A stretch of DNA of 64,000 nucleotides from Pseudomonas sp. PA15(2017) (lineage in GTDB: Bacteria > Pseudomonadota > Gammaproteobacteria > Pseudomonadales > Pseudomonadaceae), in NCBI RefSeq assembly GCF_001945395.1, contig NZ_MSXV01000055.1, forward strand, positions 109,044 to 173,043, written 5' to 3'. The notes beneath the pieces were generated by a model. That model was given only the letters and a program-made list of their open reading frames with translations. It ran no database searches and had not been told where the DNA came from. How positions within the stretch are numbered: position 1 is the stretch's first letter; every line of letters begins with the position of its first letter. This document shows, piece after piece, positions 27,469 to 35,646 of the stretch. Position numbers and translations under genes: made by a program.

Positions 27469-28227
27469 TCAGCGCAGGGCGGTAGGTGGCTCTACATCGG
27501 GCAGCCACTGGCGGAAAATCGCCGAAAAGCTGCCATCCCGGCGCATTTCCGCCAGCGCCTCCTGCCAGGCTGCCACGATGGCCGCGTCGGTATCGCGGGA
27601 AAACGCGATGTAATACGACGACTCCATGAACACCATTTGCGGCTGCACGTCCGCCGGTTCGAGCCCTGCCGGAGCAAGCATGTCACGCAGCAGGATGTCC
27701 TCGAGCAGAATCAGGTTACCGCGGCCATGGGCGAACAGCGTGACCATGGTCTGCGGCGTCGGCACGCCGTACAGGTTCTGCAGCCCCTTGGCCTGCAGCG
27801 CCTCGTAGCTGTACCACTGCTTGGGCACCGCCAGTGGGCCGCTGGCCGCCACATCGTCGAGGCTGTCGACCTGCATTCCCCTGGACTTCAGCGAGTAGAA
27901 GCGCACCTTGCCGTGCAGGATCGGCCCGACCCACTGGAAACGCGACTCCCGCTCGGGCGTGCGCACCATGGCGAACAGCGCCACGTGCGGGCCGCGCTGA
28001 GCCAGGGTGTAGGCGCGGGTCCAGGGCATCATCTCGATCTGTGCGCTGGCGCCGGTTCGCTCGATCAACTCGCGCACCACATCGACACCGAAGCCGCGTA
28101 GCTCGCCGTCTTCCATGAACGCCGTGGGCGGGCCCGGCTCGGTGAGGATGCGCAGCTCGGCGTTCGCGCGTGCGCACAACAGCAACAACGCGAGAAACAG
28201 AACACCATGGCAACGCAGCGGGCCCAT
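27469..28227 (-). CDS. Periplasmic solute-binding protein, family 3 (orphan)
   Basis: A 252-residue protein with a signal peptide (MGPLRCHGVLFLALLLLCARANA) and a family-3 binding fold: ELRILTEPGPPTAFMEDGELRGFGVDVVREL is the usual N-lobe start. The C-terminal ...FSAIFRQWLPDVEP is also typical. No ABC permease or ATPase gene is adjacent, so it may act with a distant transporter or as a sensor ligand carrier. A GGGA sequence about nine bases upstream supports ATG 28227. Confidence 0.82.
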   Translation of the reverse strand: MGPLRCHGVLFLALLLLCARANAELRILTEPGPPTAFMEDGELRGFGVDVVRELIERTGASAQIEMMPWTRAYTLAQRGPHVALFAMVRTPERESRFQWVGPILHGKVRFYSLKSRGMQVDSLDDVAASGPLAVPKQWYSYEALQAKGLQNLYGVPTPQTMVTLFAHGRGNLILLEDILLRDMLAPAGLEPADVQPQMVFMESSYYIAFSRDTDAAIVAAWQEALAEMRRDGSFSAIFRQWLPDVEPPTALR

Positions 28228-28492
28228 TTGGCCATCCCCATGAACGCTTCAACAAAATCGGCCGCCGGGCAATAAACTGCGCCAGCGTGCCGCCGCTCAC
28301 CTGCAACTAAAGTGGGCAATTTTACCCCAGTGACCGGCCAATTTCAGCAAGCAGCGGTGCCCTCACGCGATTGATCGGCCGACTGCCTCGCTCGACCGGC
28401 GAAGGACTTTGTGTCGATTGCACCGACAATCGGGCTGGCGCCAGCGCCTCAGTCAGGCGATCATCGGCGCTCGCCCATCTACGCGCATCGAC

Positions 28493-29221
28493 ATGACCGA
28501 CACCACGCAAACACCCGTCGCACCGCACAAACCCCGCCCGTTCATCGACCTGCTGATCAGCATCGTGATCCCGTCGCTGATCCTCATGAAACTCAGCGGC
28601 GAAGCCCGCCTGGGCCCGGATGGCGCACTGGTGCTGGCCCTGGCATTCCCATTGGGCTGGGGCGCGTTCGAGCTGGTCAAGTACCGTAAATTCAACTTCG
28701 TCGCCCTACTCGGTCTGGTCAGCGTGATACTCACTGGCGGCATCGGCCTGCTGCACCTGGACAACCAGTGGCTGGCCATCAAGGAAGCGGCGATTCCCGG
28801 CCTGATCGGCATTGCCGTCCTGGTATCGACGCGCACCCGCTATCCGCTGATCCGCACACTGCTGTTCAACAAGACCGTGCTCAACGTCGACAAGATCCAC
28901 GACCGCCTGGAACAGGGCGGCCATACCGGGCGCTTCGAAGCCCGCCTGATGCGCGCCACCTACCTGCTCAGCGGCACCTTTTTCTTTTCCTCGGCAATGA
29001 ACTACGTACTGGCCAAGTGGATCGTCACCAGCCCGGCCGGCAGCGAGGCGTTCAACGACGAGCTGGGCCGCATGACCCTGCTCAGCTACCCGATGATCGC
29101 CATTCCATCGATGATCATGCTGATGGCCATCTTCTACTACCTGTGGCGCACCATCCATGACCTCACCGGCCTCAAGCTGGAAGAGATCATGGCCAACGCC
29201 GAAGCAGACAAGAAGCCCTGA
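28493..29221 (+). CDS. VC0807-family integral membrane protein
   Basis: A 242-residue inner-membrane protein with about six hydrophobic segments (IDLLISIVIPSLILMKL, GALVLALAFPLGWGAFEL, FVALLGLVSVILTGGIGL and others). VC0807-like proteins have no assigned biochemical role. ATG 28493 begins MTDTTQTPVAPHKPRPF; no strong ribosome binding site is seen. The stop is followed 12 bases later, in the same frame, by the TTG start of a YqaA-type gene, suggesting an operon. Confidence 0.78.
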   Translation: MTDTTQTPVAPHKPRPFIDLLISIVIPSLILMKLSGEARLGPDGALVLALAFPLGWGAFELVKYRKFNFVALLGLVSVILTGGIGLLHLDNQWLAIKEAAIPGLIGIAVLVSTRTRYPLIRTLLFNKTVLNVDKIHDRLEQGGHTGRFEARLMRATYLLSGTFFFSSAMNYVLAKWIVTSPAGSEAFNDELGRMTLLSYPMIAIPSMIMLMAIFYYLWRTIHDLTGLKLEEIMANAEADKKP

Positions 29222-29233
29222 CCGCCCATCGCA

Positions 29234-29674
29234 TTGCCGGATATCTACGCCTATCTCGGGCTGTTCGCCGCCGCCTTCGGTGCGGCGACACTGCTGCCCC
29301 TGCAGTCCGAGGCACTTCTCGTGGCGCTGCTGTTCGGCGGCGCGCAGCCAGCCTGGATGCTGGTACTGGTCGCCAGCCTGGGCAACGTGCTGGGCTCGCT
29401 GGTCAACTGGTGGCTGGGGCGTTATCTGCAGCGTTACCGCAACAGGCGCTGGTTTCCGGTCAGCGAACAGCGCCTGCAACAGGCACAGCACTGGTATGGT
29501 CGCTACGGCCGCTGGTCGCTGTTGCTGAGCTGGCTGCCGGTAATCGGCGATCCGCTGACGCTGGTCGCCGGTATCATGCGTGAACCGCTGTGGCGCTTCA
29601 CGCTGATCGTCACCCTGGCGAAAACCCTGCGTTATACCCTGTTGGCCGCGGCCACGCTGGGCCTGGGGTGGTAA
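29234..29674 (+). CDS. yqaA: YqaA-family (SNARE-associated/DedA-like) membrane protein
   Basis: A 146-residue membrane protein with the VTT/DedA-type pattern: SLGNVLGSLVNWWLGRYL, a cytoplasmic WYGRYGRWSLLLSWLPVIGD segment with conserved Gly/Pro/Asp, and LAKTLRYTLLAAATLGLGW at the end. It aligns by eye along its length with E. coli YqaA (142 aa). Start is TTG 29234; no ATG exists between the upstream in-frame TGA (29219-29221) and the first conserved residues. It may be translated by re-initiation from the preceding gene. Confidence 0.83.
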   Translation: MPDIYAYLGLFAAAFGAATLLPLQSEALLVALLFGGAQPAWMLVLVASLGNVLGSLVNWWLGRYLQRYRNRRWFPVSEQRLQQAQHWYGRYGRWSLLLSWLPVIGDPLTLVAGIMREPLWRFTLIVTLAKTLRYTLLAAATLGLGW

Positions 29675-29863
29675 TGAGAAACACTCGGTAACGGCTAAAA
29701 AAAGGTGCCAGTTGAGCAACCGGCTCACCTCCGGGATACTGCGCACCCTATACGCCCACAACCTACCGGGTCATACCTCGGGGAAAGGGTCTGAACGATG
29801 GGTGCGAGAGCTCATCGAATGAATAATAGACTGCTCGCAAAGACGTGAAACAGGGGATCGCCG

Positions 29864-30835
29864 TTGCAAGGTACAAAACCCACCATAAAACGCAGTGACC
29901 TGATCTGGACGCTGATCGGGTTGTGCGCCGTGGTCGGGTCCTGTTTCCTGCTCTACCGCGAAGTGCGCAACATTTCCCTCGACGAAATCGCCGGCAGCCT
30001 CAGGGCCATTCCGCACCTGAACTGGATTCTTGCCGCTGGCGCCACTCTGGGCGCCTACTCGGCGCTCGCCTGGTACGACCGCATCGCCATCGCCCACCTG
30101 GGCAAGAAGATATCCTGGCGCTTCATCACCCTGTGCTCCTTCACCACCTACGCCCTGGCTCACAATATTGGCGCCTCGGTGTTCTCCGGCGCGGTGGTGC
30201 GTTACCGCGCCTACCGCACCAAGGGCCTGACGCCCCATGAAATCGGCATCCTGATCGTTTTCTGCTCCTTTACCTTCGCCCTCGGCACTCTGCTGGCCAG
30301 CGGCTGCGTGCTGGTGCTGCAGCCGGACCTGATCCACCGCGTGCTGGACGTCACCCCGTTGGTCTCGATAGCCATCGGCGGGTTCCTGCTGCTGTTGGTA
30401 GGCCTTTACGTGCTGGGCTCGTGGCTGCAATTCAAGCCTTGGACGTTCGGCAAGCTGCACGTCGAATACCCGCGCCTGCGTATCGTTGGCCGCCAGCTGC
30501 TGGCCGGCCCGCTGGAGCTGGCCTGCGCCGCGGCGATCATCTTCTTCGCCCTGCCAGAAGCCTACAACCCCGGCTACATAGTGGTGCTTGGCGTGTTCCT
30601 GGCATCCTTCTCCCTGGCCCTGCTGTCCCACGCACCAGGCGGCCTGGGAGTGCTGGAAGTCAGCTTCCTGGCGGCGCTGCCGGAGGTCCCTGCCTCGGAC
30701 GTGCTGGCGGCGTTGATCGTGTTCCGTGGTTTTTACCTGCTGCTGCCCTTCGCCCTGTCGCTGATCGTCGTGCTGGGCTTCGAGTGGGGCCAATGGCGCG
30801 AGCGCCGCGAAGTACAAAATCCGCCACTGCCCTGA
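29864..30835 (+). CDS. UPF0104 / LPG-synthase-like transmembrane protein
   Basis: A 323-residue polytopic protein with about eight membrane helices, matching the lysylphosphatidylglycerol-synthase TM-domain family (YbhN type). Conserved family segments include YALAHNIGASVFSGAVVRYRAY and SHAPGGLGVLEVSFL. It lacks the cytosolic lysyl-transferase domain of MprF, so lipid aminoacylation is unlikely; a lipid flippase-like role is speculation. Start is TTG 29864 with AGGGG eight bases upstream. Confidence 0.83.
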   Translation: MQGTKPTIKRSDLIWTLIGLCAVVGSCFLLYREVRNISLDEIAGSLRAIPHLNWILAAGATLGAYSALAWYDRIAIAHLGKKISWRFITLCSFTTYALAHNIGASVFSGAVVRYRAYRTKGLTPHEIGILIVFCSFTFALGTLLASGCVLVLQPDLIHRVLDVTPLVSIAIGGFLLLLVGLYVLGSWLQFKPWTFGKLHVEYPRLRIVGRQLLAGPLELACAAAIIFFALPEAYNPGYIVVLGVFLASFSLALLSHAPGGLGVLEVSFLAALPEVPASDVLAALIVFRGFYLLLPFALSLIVVLGFEWGQWRERREVQNPPLP

Positions 30836-30902
30836 CGAAGCGGCAGCACTGTTCGATCATTTCGCCTAGAATGCGCGGCCGTTTTTCCAGGAGCCGCGCG
30901 AC

Positions 30903-32168
30903 ATGCCCTTTTCCACCCCTGCCCGCGCCTGCGGTATCGACTTCGGTACCTCCAACTCCACCGTCGGCTGGCTGCGCCCGGGCGGCGACACGCTGATCCC
31001 GCTGGAAGACGGCAAGATCACCCTGCCCTCCGTAGTGTTCTTCAATCTCGAGGAGCGTCGCCCCGTCTACGGCCGCATGGCCCTGCACGAGTACCTGGAG
31101 GGCTACGAGGGCCGCCTGATGCGCTCGCTCAAGAGCCTGCTCGGCTCCAAGCTGCTGAAGAGCGAGACGGCGGTGATGGGCAGCGCCCTGCCGTTCAAGG
31201 ATCTGCTCGGTTTCTTCATCGGCGAGCTCAAGAAGCGCGCCGAAGCGGTGGCCGAACGACCATTCGAAGCCGTGGTGCTGGGCCGCCCGGTATTCTTCGT
31301 GGATGACGACCCGCTGGCCGATCAGGAAGCCGAAAACACCCTGATCGCCGTGGCGCAGAAGCTCGGCTTCAAGGACGTATCCTTCCAGTACGAACCGATT
31401 GCCGCGGCGTTCGACTACGAATCCACCATCGAGCGCGAAGAGCTGGTGCTGATCGTCGACATCGGCGGTGGTACCTCGGACTTCTCCCTGGTGCGCCTGG
31501 CACCGGAGCGCCGTCAGCTCGCCGAGCGCCAGGGCGACATCCTGGCCACCGGCGGCGTGCATATCGGCGGTACCGACTTCGACAAGCAGCTCAGCCTGCA
31601 AGGCGTGATGCCGTTGTTCGGCTATGGCGGCCGGATGAAGAGCGATGCGCTGATGCCCACCAGCTTCCACCTCAATCTGGCGACCTGGCACACCATCAAC
31701 GTCGTCTACTCGGCCGCCTCGCAGCGTGCGCTGCAGAACATGCGCTACGACATCGTCGACCCGACCGGCATCGACCGCCTGTTCAAACTGATCGAGCAGC
31801 GCGCCGGCCACTGGCTGGCGATGCAGATCGAAGAGAGCAAGATCGCCCTGACCGAGCAGCAGCAACACCCCATCGACCTGCAGCGTATCGAGGCGGGCCT
31901 GAGCGCCGAGCTGACCCGCGGGCTGTTCGAAGACAGCATCTCGGCACTGCTAGAACGCATCCGCGCTAGCGTGACCACGCTGCTCAGCGATGCAGGCGTG
32001 GGCCTGGAGCAGGTCGACACGGTGTTCTTCACCGGCGGTTCGAGTGGCGTCCCGGCCCTGCGCCAGAGCGTTGCTGCGCTGCTGCCCAACGCCCGGCACG
32101 TGGAAGGCAACACGTTCGGCAGCATCGGCAGCGGCCTGGCCATCGAGGCCAAGAAACGTTACGGCTGA
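30903..32168 (+). CDS. yegD: Hsp70-family protein, YegD type
   Basis: A 421-residue actin-fold ATPase related to the Hsp70 nucleotide-binding domain. Phosphate-1 is GIDFGTSNSTVGW (residues 10-22); phosphate-2 is LIVDIGGGTSDFSLV (about 182-196); the adenosine motif is FFTGGSSGVPALR (about 379). It has no substrate-binding domain, so it is not a full DnaK. PAO1 carries a similar gene next to the oxaloacetate decarboxylase. Cellular role unknown. It follows the UPF0104 gene by 67 bases. Confidence 0.88.
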   Translation: MPFSTPARACGIDFGTSNSTVGWLRPGGDTLIPLEDGKITLPSVVFFNLEERRPVYGRMALHEYLEGYEGRLMRSLKSLLGSKLLKSETAVMGSALPFKDLLGFFIGELKKRAEAVAERPFEAVVLGRPVFFVDDDPLADQEAENTLIAVAQKLGFKDVSFQYEPIAAAFDYESTIEREELVLIVDIGGGTSDFSLVRLAPERRQLAERQGDILATGGVHIGGTDFDKQLSLQGVMPLFGYGGRMKSDALMPTSFHLNLATWHTINVVYSAASQRALQNMRYDIVDPTGIDRLFKLIEQRAGHWLAMQIEESKIALTEQQQHPIDLQRIEAGLSAELTRGLFEDSISALLERIRASVTTLLSDAGVGLEQVDTVFFTGGSSGVPALRQSVAALLPNARHVEGNTFGSIGSGLAIEAKKRYG

Positions 32169-32248
32169 CACAGGTCAGCAACGTGGCGGCACCGGCCGGG
32201 AATGGAATGCTTTATATTTCCATCACTCACTTCCAGGGAATGGTCGCC

Positions 32249-32974
32249 ATGCACACACTCGAACGTATTTATCCGCTGAAGATGGATGAGCGCCTGGCTG
32301 CCGACCAGGCAACCCTTGACCTGCACCTGCAGCGTTATGGGTTCGCCAGCCGCGCCCTGCAGGGCCAGCGCGTGCTGGATATGGCCTGTGGTTGCGGCTA
32401 CGGCAGCGCACTGCTGGCCGAGCAGCATCCGGACAAACAGGTGGTCGGCATCGATATCGACCCGGAAGCGATCGCTTACGCCCAGGCCAACTATCAGCGC
32501 GAGAACCTGCGTTACCAGTGCGCCAATGCGGAGACATTCGCCGACGATGCGGGCTTCGACAGCATCGTCAGCCTGGAAACCATCGAGCACCTGCCCAGCC
32601 CGCAGCGTTTGATCGAAAATTACGTGCAGCTACTGGCCAAAGGCGGCGTGATCATCGCCTCGGTACCGACCACACCGACCCTGGATGGCAACCCCCACCA
32701 CCTTCACGATTTCAGCCCGCGCAGCTTCTTCGCCCTGTTTCGCCGTCATGACCTGCGACCAGGGGTACGCTTCGAGCAGATCCAGCGCTGGGAGTTTTCC
32801 GGCCTATTCAAGAAACCGCAGAAAACGGCTCGCGAGCACCGCTCCGAAGGCGTCGGCAATGCGGTGCTGGCCTACTACCGCAGCCACCCGCTGTACCTGT
32901 TCAAGCGGCTCTTCTCGATCCTGCGCTACGGCCTCAGCAACCGCTACCTGACCTGCCGGTTCAGTGCCGACTAG
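32249..32974 (+). CDS. Class I SAM-dependent methyltransferase
   Basis: A 241-residue methyltransferase. Motif I is VLDMACGCGYGSALLAEQ (about 39-56), the acidic residue after beta-2 is in VVGIDIDPEAI, motif II/III is DSIVSLETIEHLPSP, followed by GGVIIASVPTTPTLDGNPHHLHDFSP. The HHLHDFSP segment is shared with methyltransferases of glycan/LPS loci, but no such genes are nearby and the substrate is unknown. ATG 32249 follows AGGGA; the earlier in-frame start at 32183 is less likely. Confidence 0.85.
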   Translation: MHTLERIYPLKMDERLAADQATLDLHLQRYGFASRALQGQRVLDMACGCGYGSALLAEQHPDKQVVGIDIDPEAIAYAQANYQRENLRYQCANAETFADDAGFDSIVSLETIEHLPSPQRLIENYVQLLAKGGVIIASVPTTPTLDGNPHHLHDFSPRSFFALFRRHDLRPGVRFEQIQRWEFSGLFKKPQKTAREHRSEGVGNAVLAYYRSHPLYLFKRLFSILRYGLSNRYLTCRFSAD

Positions 32975-33023
32975 TCAGGGCTGAGCAAGAAGGTAAGTGA
33001 CGAAAGCTGTGCCTAACCCACTT

Positions 33024-33089
33024 GTGGGAGCGGGCGGGGACGCCCAGTCCATGCCCGCGAAAAAGTCACGGGCATGGCCCGTTCCCACA
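33024..33089. repeat. REP element between convergent genes
   Basis: An inverted repeat of the form gtgggagcggg...catgcccgcg / cgggcatggcccgttcccac, in the gap between the methyltransferase and ygiQ 3' ends. Same family as the urtB-urtC and purA-downstream repeats. It may protect or terminate the two convergent transcripts. Confidence 0.85.
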
Positions 33090-33129
33090 GGCAAAAGCAA
33101 CAATGCCTGCTTTTGCCTTGAACCGCCCT

Positions 33130-35448
33130 TTAACGCGGTACCGCAGGTTTCTTGAGCGGCTTCTTGCCTTTGCCCTTGCCAGCCCCTGCGCGCTTGCGGG
33201 CGGCCTGCTGGTTACGCGCCTCGGCAGCCGCTTTGGCTTGCTCGCGCTTGTCCCAGGGTTTGCTGCCGTCACTGCCACGCGGCGGCAGGCCGGTGTGCTG
33301 GGTGAGAATGCGTCCACCCGCTGGTTTGCCGCCACCATTGCCGGCGACCTTCTTGCTACCAGCCGGCGTGGAATTCTTGCGCCGGGCACTCTGGTATTCA
33401 TCGGCCTTTGGCTGATAGGTCGGGATCAGCTGATGCTTGCCATCACCGATCAGATCCGCACGACCCATACGCTGCAGCGCCTCGCGCAACATCGGCCAGC
33501 CTTTCGGATCGTGGTAACGCAGAAACGCCTTGTGCAAGCGGCGCTGCTCTTCGCTCTTGACGATGGTCACGCCGTCACTCTTGTAGGTGACCTTGCGCAG
33601 CGGGTTCTTGCCCGAGTGGTACATGGCCGTGGCCGTAGCCATCGGCGACGGGTAGAACGCCTGCACCTGGTCAGCGCGGAAGCCGTGCTCCTTGAGCCAC
33701 AAGGCCAGGTTCATCATGTCTTCATCGGTAGTGCCGGGGTGGGCCGCGATGAAATAAGGAATCAGGTACTGCTCCTTGCCCGCTTCCTTGGAGTACTTCT
33801 CGAACATGCGCTTGAACTTGTCATAGCTGCCAATGCCCGGCTTCATCATCTGGTTGAGCGGACCTTCCTCGGTGTGTTCCGGGGCGATCTTCAGATAACC
33901 ACCGACGTGGTGGGTGACCAGTTCCTTGACGTACTCCGGCGACTCGACGGCCAGGTCGTAACGCAGGCCCGACGCGATGAGGATCTTCTTCACACCCGGC
34001 AACGCACGGGCACTGCGGTACAGCTGGATGAGCGACGAGTGATCGGTGTTCAGGTTCGGACAGATGCCAGGGAACACGCAAGACGGCTTGCGGCACGCGG
34101 ACTCGATTTCCGGACTCTTGCAGGCGATGCGATACATGTTCGCGGTGGGGCCGCCGAGGTCGGAAATGACCCCGGTGAATCCAGGCACTTTGTCGCGAAT
34201 TTCCTCGATCTCACGAATGATCGACTCTTCGGAACGGTTCTGGATGATGCGACCTTCGTGCTCGGTGATCGAGCAGAAGGTACAGCCGCCGAAGCAGCCG
34301 CGCATGATGTTCACCGAGAAGCGGATCATGTCGTAGGCCGGAATCTTCTCCTTGCCATACGTCGGGTGCGGAATGCGCGCATAGGGCATGCCGAACACGT
34401 AGTCCATTTCCTCGGTGGTCATCGGAATGGGTGGCGGGTTGAACCACACGTCGATTTCGCCATGCTTCTGCACCAGCGCACGGGCGTTACCCGGGTTGGT
34501 TTCCAGATGCAGCACGCGGTTGGCGTGGGCGTAGAGCACCGGATCGTTGCGCACCTTTTCCATGGACGGCAGACGAATCACCGTCTTGTCGCGGGTCATC
34601 TTCGGGCTCGCGAGAATCTGCACGACCTTGGCTTCGTTGGGATCCTCGACATTTCCCTTCTCCTGCTCGATGGCGCAGGCCTGGGTGTCCTGGGTATTCA
34701 CGTATGGGTTGATGATCTTGTCGATCCTGCCCGGACGATCAATGCGCGTGGAGTCGACTTCGTACCAGTCTTTCGGCGTATCACGGCGGATGAAAGCGGT
34801 ACCCCGCACATCGGTGATGTCTTCGATCTTCTGGCCGTAGGACAGGCGCTGGGCAACCTCGACGATGGCTCGCTCGGCATTGCCGTAGAGGAGAATATCG
34901 GCAGTTGCATCGATCAGAATCGAGTTGCGCACGCGGTCCTGCCAGTAGTCGTAATGGGCGATGCGCCGCAACGAGGCCTCGATGCCACCGAGCACGATCG
35001 GCACATGCTTGTACGCTTCCTTGCAGCGCTGGCTGTACACCAGGCTGGCGCGATCCGGACGCTTGCCCGCCAGCCCGCCCGGTGTATAGGCATCGTCGGA
35101 GCGGATCTTCTTGTCCGCGGTGTAGCGGTTGATCATCGAGTCCATATTGCCGGCCGCCACGCCGAAGAACAGGTTCGGCTCGCCGAGCTTCATGAAGTCG
35201 TCTTTGGACTGCCAGTTCGGCTGGGCGATGATGCCCACGCGAAAGCCCTGGGCCTCCAGCAGACGGCCGATGATCGCCATGCCGAACGAGGGATGGTCGA
35301 CGTAGGCATCACCGGTCACGATGATGATGTCGCACGAATCCCAGCCGAGCTGATCCATCTCCTCCCTGCTCATCGGCAGGAATGGCGCCGGGCCGAAACA
35401 CTCGGCCCAGTATTTGGGATAGTCGAACAGCGGCTTGGCGGCTTGCAT
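33130..35448 (-). CDS. ygiQ: YgiQ-family radical SAM protein (UPF0313)
   Basis: A 772-residue protein with an N-terminal B12-binding-like/UPF0313 domain (MQAAKPLFDYPKYWAECFG), a central radical SAM core with the CxxxCxxC cluster in RGCFGGCTFCSITEHEG (about residue 380), and a basic Lys/Arg/Gly-rich tail (GKGKGKKPLKKPAVPR). The reaction is unknown. It is divergent from the NicD-type cyclase; the same pair is adjacent in PAO1 as I recall it. Confidence 0.92.
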   Translation of the reverse strand: MQAAKPLFDYPKYWAECFGPAPFLPMSREEMDQLGWDSCDIIIVTGDAYVDHPSFGMAIIGRLLEAQGFRVGIIAQPNWQSKDDFMKLGEPNLFFGVAAGNMDSMINRYTADKKIRSDDAYTPGGLAGKRPDRASLVYSQRCKEAYKHVPIVLGGIEASLRRIAHYDYWQDRVRNSILIDATADILLYGNAERAIVEVAQRLSYGQKIEDITDVRGTAFIRRDTPKDWYEVDSTRIDRPGRIDKIINPYVNTQDTQACAIEQEKGNVEDPNEAKVVQILASPKMTRDKTVIRLPSMEKVRNDPVLYAHANRVLHLETNPGNARALVQKHGEIDVWFNPPPIPMTTEEMDYVFGMPYARIPHPTYGKEKIPAYDMIRFSVNIMRGCFGGCTFCSITEHEGRIIQNRSEESIIREIEEIRDKVPGFTGVISDLGGPTANMYRIACKSPEIESACRKPSCVFPGICPNLNTDHSSLIQLYRSARALPGVKKILIASGLRYDLAVESPEYVKELVTHHVGGYLKIAPEHTEEGPLNQMMKPGIGSYDKFKRMFEKYSKEAGKEQYLIPYFIAAHPGTTDEDMMNLALWLKEHGFRADQVQAFYPSPMATATAMYHSGKNPLRKVTYKSDGVTIVKSEEQRRLHKAFLRYHDPKGWPMLREALQRMGRADLIGDGKHQLIPTYQPKADEYQSARRKNSTPAGSKKVAGNGGGKPAGGRILTQHTGLPPRGSDGSKPWDKREQAKAAAEARNQQAARKRAGAGKGKGKKPLKKPAVPR

Positions 35449-35646
35449 GGCGGTAACCGTTTTTGATCAGGAATTTCACGGGGCGCGGAATATAGCACAA
35501 ATTTTAACCAAACCCGACTGCCGCGCTAGGTTGTACCGGGCATCCGATAGCAGGCATCGCGCTTCGCTTTGGTCATTCAAAAGCACGGCGTTCGGTGTAC
35601 GCTTAGGCTTACACAACAAGACCCGCCTGCCTTCAGGAGCCCCCGC

